21,520 nucleotides of DNA, from the IMG/VR virus record IMGVR_UViG_3300026488_000055, positions 1 through 21,520 of that record; one strand, written 5' to 3'. The notes beneath the pieces are model-generated. The model was not told where the DNA came from. It saw nothing but the letters and a program-made list of their open reading frames with translations, and did no database searches. Shown one piece after another: positions 1-7,136 of the stretch. The stretch is from a virus. Positions within the stretch are counted from its first letter, which is position 1. Every line of letters starts with the position of its first letter. A program made the translations under genes and the position numbers.

Positions 1-885
1 TTCACAAGTAGGACAATGCAATTCAAAACAAGAACCATTAATAAATCTTTTTTCAAAAACAGTTCCACATTTTTTATGTTTCACTCTTATAAATTCATCT
101 TTTCCAATGTAATCATCAACCAATTCAAATTCAGGATATTTCTCTTTTATTTTCTTTTTTATCTTTTTAAAAGTTATTTGTATTCTTTTTTCTGCTTGGT
201 ATCTTATTCTACATTCTAAACTTCCACAAGTTTTACTATATCCTTTTATGAAATTTATAAATTTTCTTTCTTTTTCACAATAAGAACATTTAGGAATTTC
301 TTTTAAATTATTTTTTAAAAGATAAAGTCGTTCAGTCAATCTTAAAGATTGAATTGATGAAAAATCTAAAGGAATTATGTTTTTGGTTAAAAATAAAACA
401 TCATTCCATTCAGTTTTAAATTTTTTAATTCTTTTCCAATTCACACAAATTTGTTGAATTGGTTGTTTTAAAAGAATTTTCCAATTTGAATTTAAAAATG
501 TTTTTCCTAATTCTTTAGAAAGTTCTTGTTGTAATTTTAATTCTGTTTCTTTCTTTTTATCTTCTATTTCTTTATAATCTAATTTTCTTCCATATTTTGC
601 TACACATTTTTTACAATAATCTGGTGGTGGATTTTTAAATGTAAATGTTTTAAAAGGTTTTCCACATTTTTTACATTTAGGAATTTCTTTTAAATTATTG
701 TATAAAAGATAAAGAACTTGACTTTCTGTTAAATTTGAAAGATTGTTTTCTTGAATAAAATCTTGAATTATTTTGTATTCTTTTGGGTAATTTTCTTGTA
801 TCCATTTGAAATTATGTTTTATTTTTGCACTATTTATTTTTCCATCTTTTCTAATAAGATTGTTTTCAATAAATTCTTTTAACAT
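1..885 (-). CDS. Zinc-ribbon phage protein, probable homing/Vsr-like endonuclease N-terminal part (partial)
   Basis: An open frame of 295 codons starts at ATG 885 and runs off the left edge with no stop. I translated it by hand across every line. It carries three cysteine clusters: C71/C74/C91/C94, C200/C203/C220/C225 and C273/C286/C291/C294, each spaced like a zinc ribbon. The module LYLLxNNLKEIPKCxxC occurs twice (about residues 58-74 and 187-203). In many phages, proteins of this layout continue after the last CPTC into a Vsr-like or other PD-(D/E)XK nuclease domain and are regarded as free-standing homing endonucleases. That domain would lie outside the window, so the nuclease role is inference. 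The gene lies beyond the terminator of the sheath gene, so it should need its own promoter; its Shine-Dalgarno site is weak. Confidence is high that it is coding, moderate on function. Confidence 0.75.
   Translation of the reverse strand, partial: MLKEFIENNLIRKDGKINSAKIKHNFKWIQENYPKEYKIIQDFIQENNLSNLTESQVLYLLYNNLKEIPKCKKCGKPFKTFTFKNPPPDYCKKCVAKYGRKLDYKEIEDKKKETELKLQQELSKELGKTFLNSNWKILLKQPIQQICVNWKRIKKFKTEWNDVLFLTKNIIPLDFSSIQSLRLTERLYLLKNNLKEIPKCSYCEKERKFINFIKGYSKTCGSLECRIRYQAEKRIQITFKKIKKKIKEKYPEFELVDDYIGKDEFIRVKHKKCGTVFEKRFINGSCFELHCPTCE
286..327 (-). repeat. 42-nt direct repeat, copy 1
   Basis: This stretch matches 673-714 at 40 of 42 positions by direct reading; the first 27 nt are identical. 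Both copies encode the LYLLxNNLKEIPKC element that opens a zinc-ribbon module in the same protein, so it marks an internal duplication with very little nucleotide divergence. Confidence 0.85.
673..714 (-). repeat. 42-nt direct repeat, copy 2
   Basis: Second copy of the repeat at 286-327, differing at two positions. It encodes the start of the first zinc-ribbon module of the partial protein at 1-885. Confidence 0.85.
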
Positions 886-928
886 GTTATCATTTTATCA
901 AATTCTTTTTTGATTTTAAAATAAAAAA

Positions 929-957
929 GGGTTGGGTGAGAATATCTCACCCAACCC
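929..957 (-). terminator. Intrinsic terminator after the tail sheath gene
   Basis: A perfect 12-bp inverted repeat (GGGTTGGGTGAG, loop AATAT, then its complement) is by far the most GC-rich element in this AT-rich region. Read on the minus strand, the hairpin is followed at once by TTTTTTATTTT, the U-tract of a rho-independent terminator. It begins 26 nt past the sheath stop codon. On the plus strand no T-run follows the stem, so it acts on minus-strand transcription. It closes the long leftward virion operon and separates it from the zinc-ribbon gene. Confidence 0.93.
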
Positions 958-983
958 ATTGAAGTTTTCTTGAATTTTTATTT

Positions 984-2786
984 TTAAGCAACAACTTGTC
1001 CTTTAATAAGTTCTTGGAAGTTAGCATCAGTTCTTGTAACATTTACATTGATTTGTATGAATTCAGCAACTCTTTCAGGTTTGATGTAAATATCAATTAC
1101 TAATACATTTTGGTCAATTATTTCAGGTGTATTGTTTGTTTCATCACAAACCACGAGAAAATCATATAATCCCCTTCTTCCTTTCACTTCACGCAAATAT
1201 GGTTCTATCATTCCCTTTACTCTTGCTCGAGTAAATTCATCATTAAATTCAAATAGAGAATATTTTGCTGTTGTAGCAATTGCTTTCTCAATTGTAATTA
1301 ACAATCTTCTTACATTTAATCTGTCCATTGCAGATGGTCTTGCAGTTGCAGTTTTATTTCCCCAAATTATTGCAACTCCTTCACCAGGAACACTCATAAT
1401 TGGGTTGATTGCATTTACATACAATTCATCTCTATTTTGCTTTTTAGGATTAAATCCTAATTTAATTGCATTCTTAATTTTTCCTCTAAATAGTCCTGCA
1501 GTTGCCCACCACGGGTCGTAATCCCTTGCAGTCACTGCTAATAGTCCAGCAACATCACCACCGATTGGCATCCATCTATTTTTATCATTGAACTTGTCAT
1601 ATTGATATTTTACATTTCCAAATATAGCAGCATATGTGTTGAATTCTTTGAATTTAGCATTTGACAAATCAGGACTTCTTGTTCCATAATTTTTTATTAG
1701 ATATTCAGTTGCTTCAGTTGAAGATTTACCAACTATTTCATCATATTCATAAGGAGATATTATAGCAACACAATCCTTTCTTGTTTTACAAATTACACTT
1801 GCTTTATTCAAATCAAGTTTGTGTGCAACTAAAATATTCAAATCAAAATCTTCTGGATTTGCGAATAATTCATAGGCAAAATCAATATCTGCTTGTTCAT
1901 AAATTCCTGTGTATTTTAATTGAGATAAATCACTTGCATTATTGTTCGGATAAACATTATCTTTAGAAACTATTTTTAGTTTCAATTCATCAATTGATTT
2001 ATCATAAGTGGAAATTGGTTTTGCTTCTTCTCCTAATTTAGCATAAAGTTTTCTTGACTTTGTAAAGAATACATGTTCAACAAAAATGTTTCTTCCATAA
2101 TTGTCTCGTCCAGTTTCTTTATAAGAAACTATATATTTTTCTGCTATATCATACAATCCTGTTTTTTCATCTTTTTCAGCAACTAATACTATAAATTCTC
2201 CAGCATCCCAATCTGGTTCATAATCAAATAATTCAGAGAATTTAATTAGATTTGAACCATCAGTTGATTGTAATGTTGGAACAAATTTTTGTGTTGTGTC
2301 AGAAGTGATTGGTTTATTCCATCCATTCTTATCTGAACACACAATAACTGCTAAATTTTGTTGAGAAGTTACATAACGATTTATAAACATTAAAGATTGT
2401 GTAATTGCTAATCCTTCAAGTGTTTTTTCAGCAATATCAGAATTATACATATTTCCAAGTTCAGTGTTTTCAATTTTTAATTGGTTTGAAGTATCAATAT
2501 CAAATGTTATTGCTGTGTTTTTTGCTGATGGGTTCATTGGTCTTACAACATAAGCAGACTGTGCGTATTGTAAGAAATTCCACACATTAAACCAATCTTC
2601 ATAGTTTAAGTTTGTTGGGTATCCAAAATTTCTTATTAAATCAGTTTCATTTGTGATTGGAACAATTTTTAGTGCTTCTCCTGTATCTGCTCTTAAAATA
2701 AATCCTGTTTTGCTTGCTGGTAATCTTTTTATTGTTAATGAAAAATCTCGTTCTTTAACATCAACAGACGGACTTAATGAGAACAT
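984..2786 (-). CDS. gp18: Contractile tail sheath protein (T4 gp18 family)
   Basis: 600 residues. The polymerising sheath around the tail tube, whose contraction drives tube penetration. The C-terminal domain is diagnostic: ARPSAMDRLNVRRLLITIEK, then YSLFEFNDEFTRARVKGMIEPY, a region ending in GLYDFLVVCDETNN, and a final strand region with IDIYIKPERVAEFIQINV, as in gp18-type sheaths. The N-terminus (SPSVDVKERDFS) also fits the family, where this end donates a strand to a neighbouring subunit. The ATG is preceded by a perfect AGGAGG site on the minus strand, fitting a very highly expressed virion protein. The terminator at 929-957 follows. In T4 the gene after 16 is 17 and then 18; here a spike gene and an inverted fibre gene separate 16 from 18. 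Confidence 0.95.
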   Translation of the reverse strand: MFSLSPSVDVKERDFSLTIKRLPASKTGFILRADTGEALKIVPITNETDLIRNFGYPTNLNYEDWFNVWNFLQYAQSAYVVRPMNPSAKNTAITFDIDTSNQLKIENTELGNMYNSDIAEKTLEGLAITQSLMFINRYVTSQQNLAVIVCSDKNGWNKPITSDTTQKFVPTLQSTDGSNLIKFSELFDYEPDWDAGEFIVLVAEKDEKTGLYDIAEKYIVSYKETGRDNYGRNIFVEHVFFTKSRKLYAKLGEEAKPISTYDKSIDELKLKIVSKDNVYPNNNASDLSQLKYTGIYEQADIDFAYELFANPEDFDLNILVAHKLDLNKASVICKTRKDCVAIISPYEYDEIVGKSSTEATEYLIKNYGTRSPDLSNAKFKEFNTYAAIFGNVKYQYDKFNDKNRWMPIGGDVAGLLAVTARDYDPWWATAGLFRGKIKNAIKLGFNPKKQNRDELYVNAINPIMSVPGEGVAIIWGNKTATARPSAMDRLNVRRLLITIEKAIATTAKYSLFEFNDEFTRARVKGMIEPYLREVKGRRGLYDFLVVCDETNNTPEIIDQNVLVIDIYIKPERVAEFIQINVNVTRTDANFQELIKGQVVA

Positions 2787-2906
2787 TTATTTTTTCCTCC
2801 TTAAAAATACTGAATTTTTATCTTCTTATTTATTTAAAGTCTATTTAATAATAAATTCTTTAAATAAGAATAGATTAAATAGAATTTTAATGATGGAGGA
2901 TAAAAT
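2787..2906. promoter_or_regulatory. Divergent intergenic region with symmetric late-promoter-like motifs
   Basis: This 120-bp gap separates the minus-strand sheath from the plus-strand fibre-like gene, so promoters for both should lie here. Each strand carries TTTAAATA, one mismatch from the T4 late -10 element TATAAATA: plus strand 2859-2866 (40 nt before the ATG at 2907) and minus strand 2838-2831 (44 nt before the sheath ATG). The motifs belong to inverted repeats: CTATTTAAT at 2841-2849 with ATTAAATAG at 2874-2882, and an imperfect pair at 2825-2839 and 2858-2868. Such words are common by chance in AT-rich DNA, so the promoter call rests mainly on gene orientation. Confidence 0.45.
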
Positions 2907-3599
2907 ATGAAAATTCTTGGTAAAACTAATTTTATGTTAAATCCATCAATTGGTTTCGTTGTTGAACCTTATGATGGAAGTGCTGACCCCAACAATCCTT
3001 TTCCAAGTGATGCTGCAACAGGAAGATTGATTTTTAGAACTGATGAACAACAAATTTATATTTGTGTTTCAGATAATCCAATTGTTTGGCAACCTTTAAT
3101 TAAAGTTACTTCAAGTTATATTCACAATCAAACCACAAATGCAACAACTTGGAATATTCAACATAATTTAGAAACAACTAATGTTTTAGTTCAAGTATAT
3201 GATACAAATGGAAATAAAGTAATACCTGAAGAAATAAATATTGTGGATAAAAATAATATAACAATTACATTTTCAACAAATTTTGCTGGAAAAGCATTAA
3301 TAATTGCTCTTGATACTCATATAGGTGCTTTTGTTCAAGAAAATAAATTATCTCAAGATGTTTTAAAATCAGACCAAGACATTACAAATGTAATTTATGA
3401 TGAAAATGATAATCCAACTGAAGTAGATTATGGAGATGGTTCAAAAGCAATTTTAACTTATGTTCCTGATGGACAAAATGGTGCAGGAAAAGTTAAAACA
3501 ATAGAATTTTATAATTCAAGTAATGTGTTAATTGAGAAATGGACTTATACTTATGATTCAAATGATAGATTAATACAAGCAACTAAAACAACTTCTTAA
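2907..3599 (+). CDS. Tail-fibre / receptor-binding-like structural protein
   Basis: 230 residues and the only plus-strand gene in the window. The ATG has a GGAGGA site at 2895-2900. Residues about 12-65 look like a virion-attachment segment (NPSIGFVVEPYDGSADPNNP, then FRTDEQQIYICV, WQPL). Residues about 70-135 hold a pattern seen in many phage tail-fibre and baseplate-appendage proteins: TTWNIQHNLETTNVLVQVYD, GNKVIPEEI, then NNITITFS and FAGKALIIA. The C-terminus (DENDNPTEVDYGDGSKA, EKWTYTYDSNDRL) resembles a YD-type beta-hairpin repeat. I infer an appendage or receptor-binding role. Its stop lies 2 nt from the stop of the convergent spike gene, leaving no space for a terminator. The orientation suggests independent expression or insertion as a module. 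Confidence 0.7.
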   Translation: MKILGKTNFMLNPSIGFVVEPYDGSADPNNPFPSDAATGRLIFRTDEQQIYICVSDNPIVWQPLIKVTSSYIHNQTTNATTWNIQHNLETTNVLVQVYDTNGNKVIPEEINIVDKNNITITFSTNFAGKALIIALDTHIGAFVQENKLSQDVLKSDQDITNVIYDENDNPTEVDYGDGSKAILTYVPDGQNGAGKVKTIEFYNSSNVLIEKWTYTYDSNDRLIQATKTTS

Positions 3600-3601
3600 A
3601 A

Positions 3602-4309
3602 TTAGCAATTCAAATAAATCATCTGCCCATTAATTCTAATATCACCACCTGCTTGTATTGTTATATTCTGTCCAACTTGAATAGTTTGGTTTTGTCCTAT
3701 TTCTCTTTTTTCATTTTGTCCTATTTTTGTCTTTTTATCTTTTTCAATTACTTTATATTCATTTTCATTTACATGTGTTGTTTTATTTCGTTTTACTTGA
3801 ACCCAATCATTTCCATCAATTAAAGTTAATCTATCTCGTTGAATATATATTTTATAATCTCGATTAATTATTTTCATACCATCTTTAGTAATATGAACAA
3901 TCATACTTCCATCATCAATCATTGAAAAATATGTTCCTGTTGCGTGTTGTGTAATAACTCTTCTATTTCCTGGTGTATCATCTTGAATAAAAACATGCCC
4001 AGAATGAGTTTGTTTAACAACAATTTTTCCATATTCTGCTTTTTCTGGTGTTGGTCTTGGTTCTTTAATTGTTTTTTGAAGTATTTCTGGATATTCTAAA
4101 ACTATTTCAGGGTGGACTTCAACAAGATTTTTAATAACAATATAATCAGGAGTTCTTGTTACTTCGGTATTGTTAACAGATGGATTAAATGAATTTGGGT
4201 CAGGTAAATTAAATTGAACATATCTTGAAATTGAAGTTTCATTATTTTCTTTTTTAAAATATCCTAATTCTTTTTCTTTTTCTTTTAAATCTCCAAAACC
4301 TAAACTCAT
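3602..4309 (-). CDS. Baseplate central spike protein, gp5-like with octad-repeat needle
   Basis: 235 residues. The C-terminus contains the octad repeat of the T4 gp5 trimeric beta-helix: positions I196-G197, I204-G205, V212-G213 and A220-G221 recur every eight residues (IGQNEKRE, IGQNQTIQ, VGQNITIQ). The preceding region (about 124-175, HATGTYFSMIDDGSMIVHIT onward) also reads as short alternating beta strands, as in gp5/VgrG needles. The N-terminal about 100 residues are charged or proline-rich, and I see no lysozyme-like domain, unlike T4 gp5. It should form the membrane-puncturing spike, capped by the PAAR protein at 11692-11994. The start overlaps the stop of the small terminase gene by ATGA, implying translational coupling. 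Confidence 0.8.
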   Translation of the reverse strand: MSLGFGDLKEKEKELGYFKKENNETSISRYVQFNLPDPNSFNPSVNNTEVTRTPDYIVIKNLVEVHPEIVLEYPEILQKTIKEPRPTPEKAEYGKIVVKQTHSGHVFIQDDTPGNRRVITQHATGTYFSMIDDGSMIVHITKDGMKIINRDYKIYIQRDRLTLIDGNDWVQVKRNKTTHVNENEYKVIEKDKKTKIGQNEKREIGQNQTIQVGQNITIQAGGDIRINGQMIYLNC

Positions 4310-4770
4310 TTTGAATTTTCCTTAATCATTTTCAACAATTCAGCAGTTGAACCAGTAAAAATAGCATTTTGAATATTAAAAGAATTTTCTTCTTTCTTTT
4401 CTTCTTTTGAAACTTCTAAATTCTTTTTAATCTCTGTTAACTTTTTATATATATCAATCATCAATTCAAGATTTCTTGAAACTGAATCTTGTAATTGTGC
4501 CAATGCCATCAATTGTCCTGCTTTTAAATCATAAATTTCTAATTCACTTGCATTTGCAAGAATTTTTTGTCCTAATTGAATTAATTTCATTAATTCTTGT
4601 CGTATCATTAAATAATCATTTTTCAATTGTTCAAAAGAAAATAATTCTTCTTCAGGAATATTTTTTGTATCTATTTCTTCTAAATTTATATCCTTATCAA
4701 TTTTGTTAATTATCTCTTCCGAGTGGATTTTTTGCAAATTAAATTTCTCTTCAAGTTTTTCTAAATTCAT
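4306..4770 (-). CDS. gp16: Terminase small subunit (T4 gp16 family)
   Basis: 154 residues, about the length of T4 gp16. It recognises the concatemeric genome and regulates the large-subunit motor during packaging. The central region is a long helical hairpin with the family pattern: LKNDYLMIRQELMKLIQLGQ, then ILANASELEIYDLKAGQLMA, then NLELMIDIYKKLTEIKK. The C-terminal NAIFTGSTAELLKMIK is the characteristic tail of gp16 proteins (NAxFxGSTxELxxxI). The charged N-terminus is low in complexity. Neighbours agree: the gp15-like gene is 4 nt upstream, as in T4 where 15 and 16 are adjacent. The large subunit gp17, which follows gp16 in T4, is not in this window. Confidence 0.88.
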   Translation of the reverse strand: MNLEKLEEKFNLQKIHSEEIINKIDKDINLEEIDTKNIPEEELFSFEQLKNDYLMIRQELMKLIQLGQKILANASELEIYDLKAGQLMALAQLQDSVSRNLELMIDIYKKLTEIKKNLEVSKEEKKEENSFNIQNAIFTGSTAELLKMIKENSK

Positions 4771-4774
4771 TTTT

Positions 4775-5533
4775 TCACCCTTCTTTAATTTCTGTTTTCA
4801 CGGGTTCTTTATCTCGTTCATCAGGTGGATATAAAGGTTCAGTATTTATTGCTTTCATTGTGTATTTTTCTAATTTTTTCATTGTATCCAAATCAAAATA
4901 ATTTATATCAATTTCAAGTATTTCTTTAGATATTCTTTCAGGAATAAAGTAATAAATTTTAGCAGTAAAAGACAAAGTTGCATTCAAAATTCTTAATTCT
5001 TCAGTTGCAAATTCTTCAGGAATATCTAACATTACACTTTGCAAATAGATTGGAACAGAAATTGCATCAATCTCTGGGTGTAATTTAATATCTAAAGAAA
5101 TACTTGGAGAGAAAAATGGAATAATTTGTTCTATTATTTGAAATAAATCATAAACAGTTTTTGTTGAAATGAATAAATCAATAGTCATTTCATAAGGAAC
5201 AGGCATAAAAGTGTATTTATGATTAAATCGAATTTTGTTAAGTTTATTCAATTGTCTTTGAGAATCATAATTTAATCCTGTTATTGAACATGCCATTCGT
5301 GGAAGTGCTAAATCAAAATAAACAGGAGTTGTTGTTGTATTATCATCTTTTTTAATTCCAATAGAAGATAAAACAGAAATATAATGTTCTTTAGATGCAA
5401 AATTAATTGGAACTTTTATTTGTCGTAATTTATTATTATTCTCATCAAATTTATAAATTGTTATATTTGAAAAAAATTCCATAAATGCTAAAATTGTTTT
5501 TAATGAAATATTAAAACTAAAATAATTTTTCAT
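4775..5533 (-). CDS. gp15: Tail terminator / sheath stabiliser (T4 gp15 family)
   Basis: 252 residues, close to T4 gp15 in length. It caps the head-proximal end of tail tube and sheath and docks the tail to the neck. The match to gp15 is visible along the sequence: FMEFFSNITIYK, IKVPINFASKEHY, LPRMACSITGLNYDSQRQLN, then VPYEMTIDLFISTKTVYDLF and QIIEQIIPFFSPSISLDI, which parallel FSNIQIKR, VPITYASKEHF, LPRINL and QIVEQILPYFQP of T4. The C-terminal tail (PLYPPDERDKEPVKTEIKEG) is acidic and proline-rich. It lies between gp16 (downstream, 4 nt) and a U32-like gene (upstream, 5 nt). Confidence 0.93.
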   Translation of the reverse strand: MKNYFSFNISLKTILAFMEFFSNITIYKFDENNNKLRQIKVPINFASKEHYISVLSSIGIKKDDNTTTTPVYFDLALPRMACSITGLNYDSQRQLNKLNKIRFNHKYTFMPVPYEMTIDLFISTKTVYDLFQIIEQIIPFFSPSISLDIKLHPEIDAISVPIYLQSVMLDIPEEFATEELRILNATLSFTAKIYYFIPERISKEILEIDINYFDLDTMKKLEKYTMKAINTEPLYPPDERDKEPVKTEIKEG

Positions 5534-5538
5534 TTTTA

Positions 5539-6582
5539 TTATTCACCTTCAAAATCAATTTGTTTCATTGCTTTAGAAAATATTATTTCTTTGCAATAAT
5601 TACAATTTTCACATTTTTTGTTACATTTATTTCTAAATTCAAAAAAGTCATTGGGAATTCTTTTATTATCCAAATAATAATAATATTTTAATGCGTTTAA
5701 AGAATCTAAAATTTCTAATAAATTCCCATCAAAATCTTCAGTAAAATATGCTAAAAGCACTTTTTTTAATAAATCTTCATTAAAAGTTCGTCCAGCAATT
5801 TTAAAAATTATATCATCATCAAAATTTTGTAATTCTTCTGGTCTAATAAAAGGACTTTTTAATACTAAATATGGGTTATGTTTATATAATTTTATACATC
5901 CTAATTTTTCATTTATATTAGAATAAAATTCAAAATTATTTTTTATTATTATTGAATTATTAATTGATAAATTATTTAAGATAGAAATAACAAAATCATG
6001 AGAACATTTAAATGGACAATTAAAAAGGCATCCTTCATTAACTAAAATCTTTACTTTAACATTTTCTTTTTTTAATTTTTCTATCAAAATATTTCGTTTA
6101 TTTTGCAACAAATTTAAATTTCTATCAATATTTATTTCTTTTATTTTTTTCAAACCATTTAATTCTAAAAAATCATTTAAACTATAAAATTTTTCTATTG
6201 AATCAATTCCAAAATTTATACTTGGAATATAATTAATTTGCTTAAAAAAATCATCAAATTGAATTAAAAATAATAAAAAATATGTATCTAAAAAAACAAT
6301 GTTATTAATATCGTATTTAATTAAAAAATCTTTTAATTTTTTTATTTGATTAATATCATAATTGTTTATAAAAGCAAATCTGCCATTTAATAATACATTT
6401 TTTTGAATTGAATTATCTAATTCATTTAATAATTCATAGTTTTTCTCTTCAAAATCCATTCGTGCTGAATTATTTATTATATCTGGAATTGAAAAATATA
6501 CAGAATAAATTTTACTTTTATATTTATTGACAAAATCAATATATGATTTACTAAATTTTAAAGGAATATCAAAAAGTTTCAT
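5539..6582 (-). CDS. COG0826 / peptidase-U32-family protein (Fe-S type, YegQ/RlhA/UbiU relatives)
   Basis: 347 residues. The decisive region is VKILVNEGCLFNCPFKCSHD (residues about 177-196), the cysteine signature of U32/COG0826 proteins, followed by KSPFIRPEELQNF (242-254), FKIAGRTFNEDLLKKVLLAYF (260-280 region), DGNLLEIL and a terminal C320-x3-C324-x2-C327-x2-C330 cluster. Cysteines 185, 189, 193 and 229 complete a set of eight. The N-terminal half reads as a TIM-barrel-like series (IVFLDTYF, IPSINFGIDSIEKF, IKEINIDRNLNL). Characterised relatives (TrhP/YegQ, RlhA, UbiU-UbiV) carry out hydroxylation of tRNA, 23S rRNA or ubiquinone precursors, several with an Fe-S cluster; the older peptidase label is doubtful. 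Its phage role is unknown. It lies between gp15 and an unknown gene, overlapping the latter by ATGA, and is not a known virion component. Confidence 0.72.
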   Translation of the reverse strand: MKLFDIPLKFSKSYIDFVNKYKSKIYSVYFSIPDIINNSARMDFEEKNYELLNELDNSIQKNVLLNGRFAFINNYDINQIKKLKDFLIKYDINNIVFLDTYFLLFLIQFDDFFKQINYIPSINFGIDSIEKFYSLNDFLELNGLKKIKEINIDRNLNLLQNKRNILIEKLKKENVKVKILVNEGCLFNCPFKCSHDFVISILNNLSINNSIIIKNNFEFYSNINEKLGCIKLYKHNPYLVLKSPFIRPEELQNFDDDIIFKIAGRTFNEDLLKKVLLAYFTEDFDGNLLEILDSLNALKYYYYLDNKRIPNDFFEFRNKCNKKCENCNYCKEIIFSKAMKQIDFEGE

Positions 6583-7136
6583 ATGAACTTTAAAATTAAA
6601 AATGATGGTTCACATAAAAAATTAATATCTTTTACCCTAATTTTACTTATACCCCATTCATCAACAATTATTTTAATTTCACATTGTTTATTTTCATCTA
6701 ATTCTAAAATTTTAGAACTTAAAAAGTTTTCTAATATTTTTGCTCTATCTTTTACTTTAATTTTTGTTATTTCATCAACCCAAGAAATATTATCAGGATT
6801 CTCAATAAATATTTGCAATAAATATTCTTTATTGATTTTTAATTTATTATTTAAAATTTCATTATTATTCTCATCAAAAATTTTAAAATTAAAAAATGGT
6901 CTTTTTAAAATCTTGTTAGATGTTTCATCATAAACAAATTTATAAGGGTATAAAAAAATCTCTTGAGATATTAATTTATCATCTTCTATAATTTTACTTT
7001 CACATTTACTATTATCAATAATACTTTTTGCATAAACATCTTTACAAAATGCATTTAAAACTTTAGATGTTTCAGTATCAAAATATAAAATTTTTTCTAT
7101 AATTCCATAATTTTTATTATAAAATATTTCATACAT
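6579..7136 (-). CDS. Unknown protein
   Basis: 185 residues, not recognised. It is rich in Lys, Asn, Ile and Glu and appears mixed alpha/beta, with no membrane segment or signal peptide. The segment FNFKIFDENNNEILNNKLKI then EYLLQIFIENPDNISW looks like paired beta strands with a turn, as in appendage-associated or Ig-like domains, but I cannot assign a family. It is coupled at both ends: its start lies inside the last codons of the Cys-repeat tail protein (8-nt overlap) and its stop overlaps the start of the U32-like gene by ATGA. The tight coupling suggests a functional link with one or both neighbours. Confidence 0.6.
   Translation of the reverse strand: MYEIFYNKNYGIIEKILYFDTETSKVLNAFCKDVYAKSIIDNSKCESKIIEDDKLISQEIFLYPYKFVYDETSNKILKRPFFNFKIFDENNNEILNNKLKINKEYLLQIFIENPDNISWVDEITKIKVKDRAKILENFLSSKILELDENKQCEIKIIVDEWGISKIRVKDINFLCEPSFLILKFI

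Noticed and set aside
16-219. 67-residue plus-strand frame
   Set aside because: It is antisense to the continuous 295-codon minus-strand frame at 1-885, has low-complexity Phe/Ser/Tyr composition and no ribosome site.
1132-1521. 129-residue plus-strand frame inside the sheath gene
   Set aside because: It lies opposite the conserved C-terminal sheath domain; the frame is open only because of codon use on the other strand.
2907-3599. RHS/YD-type toxin
   Set aside because: The YD-like signal is limited to one or two hairpins at the C-terminus of a 230-residue protein; no cage, protease core or toxin domain is present.
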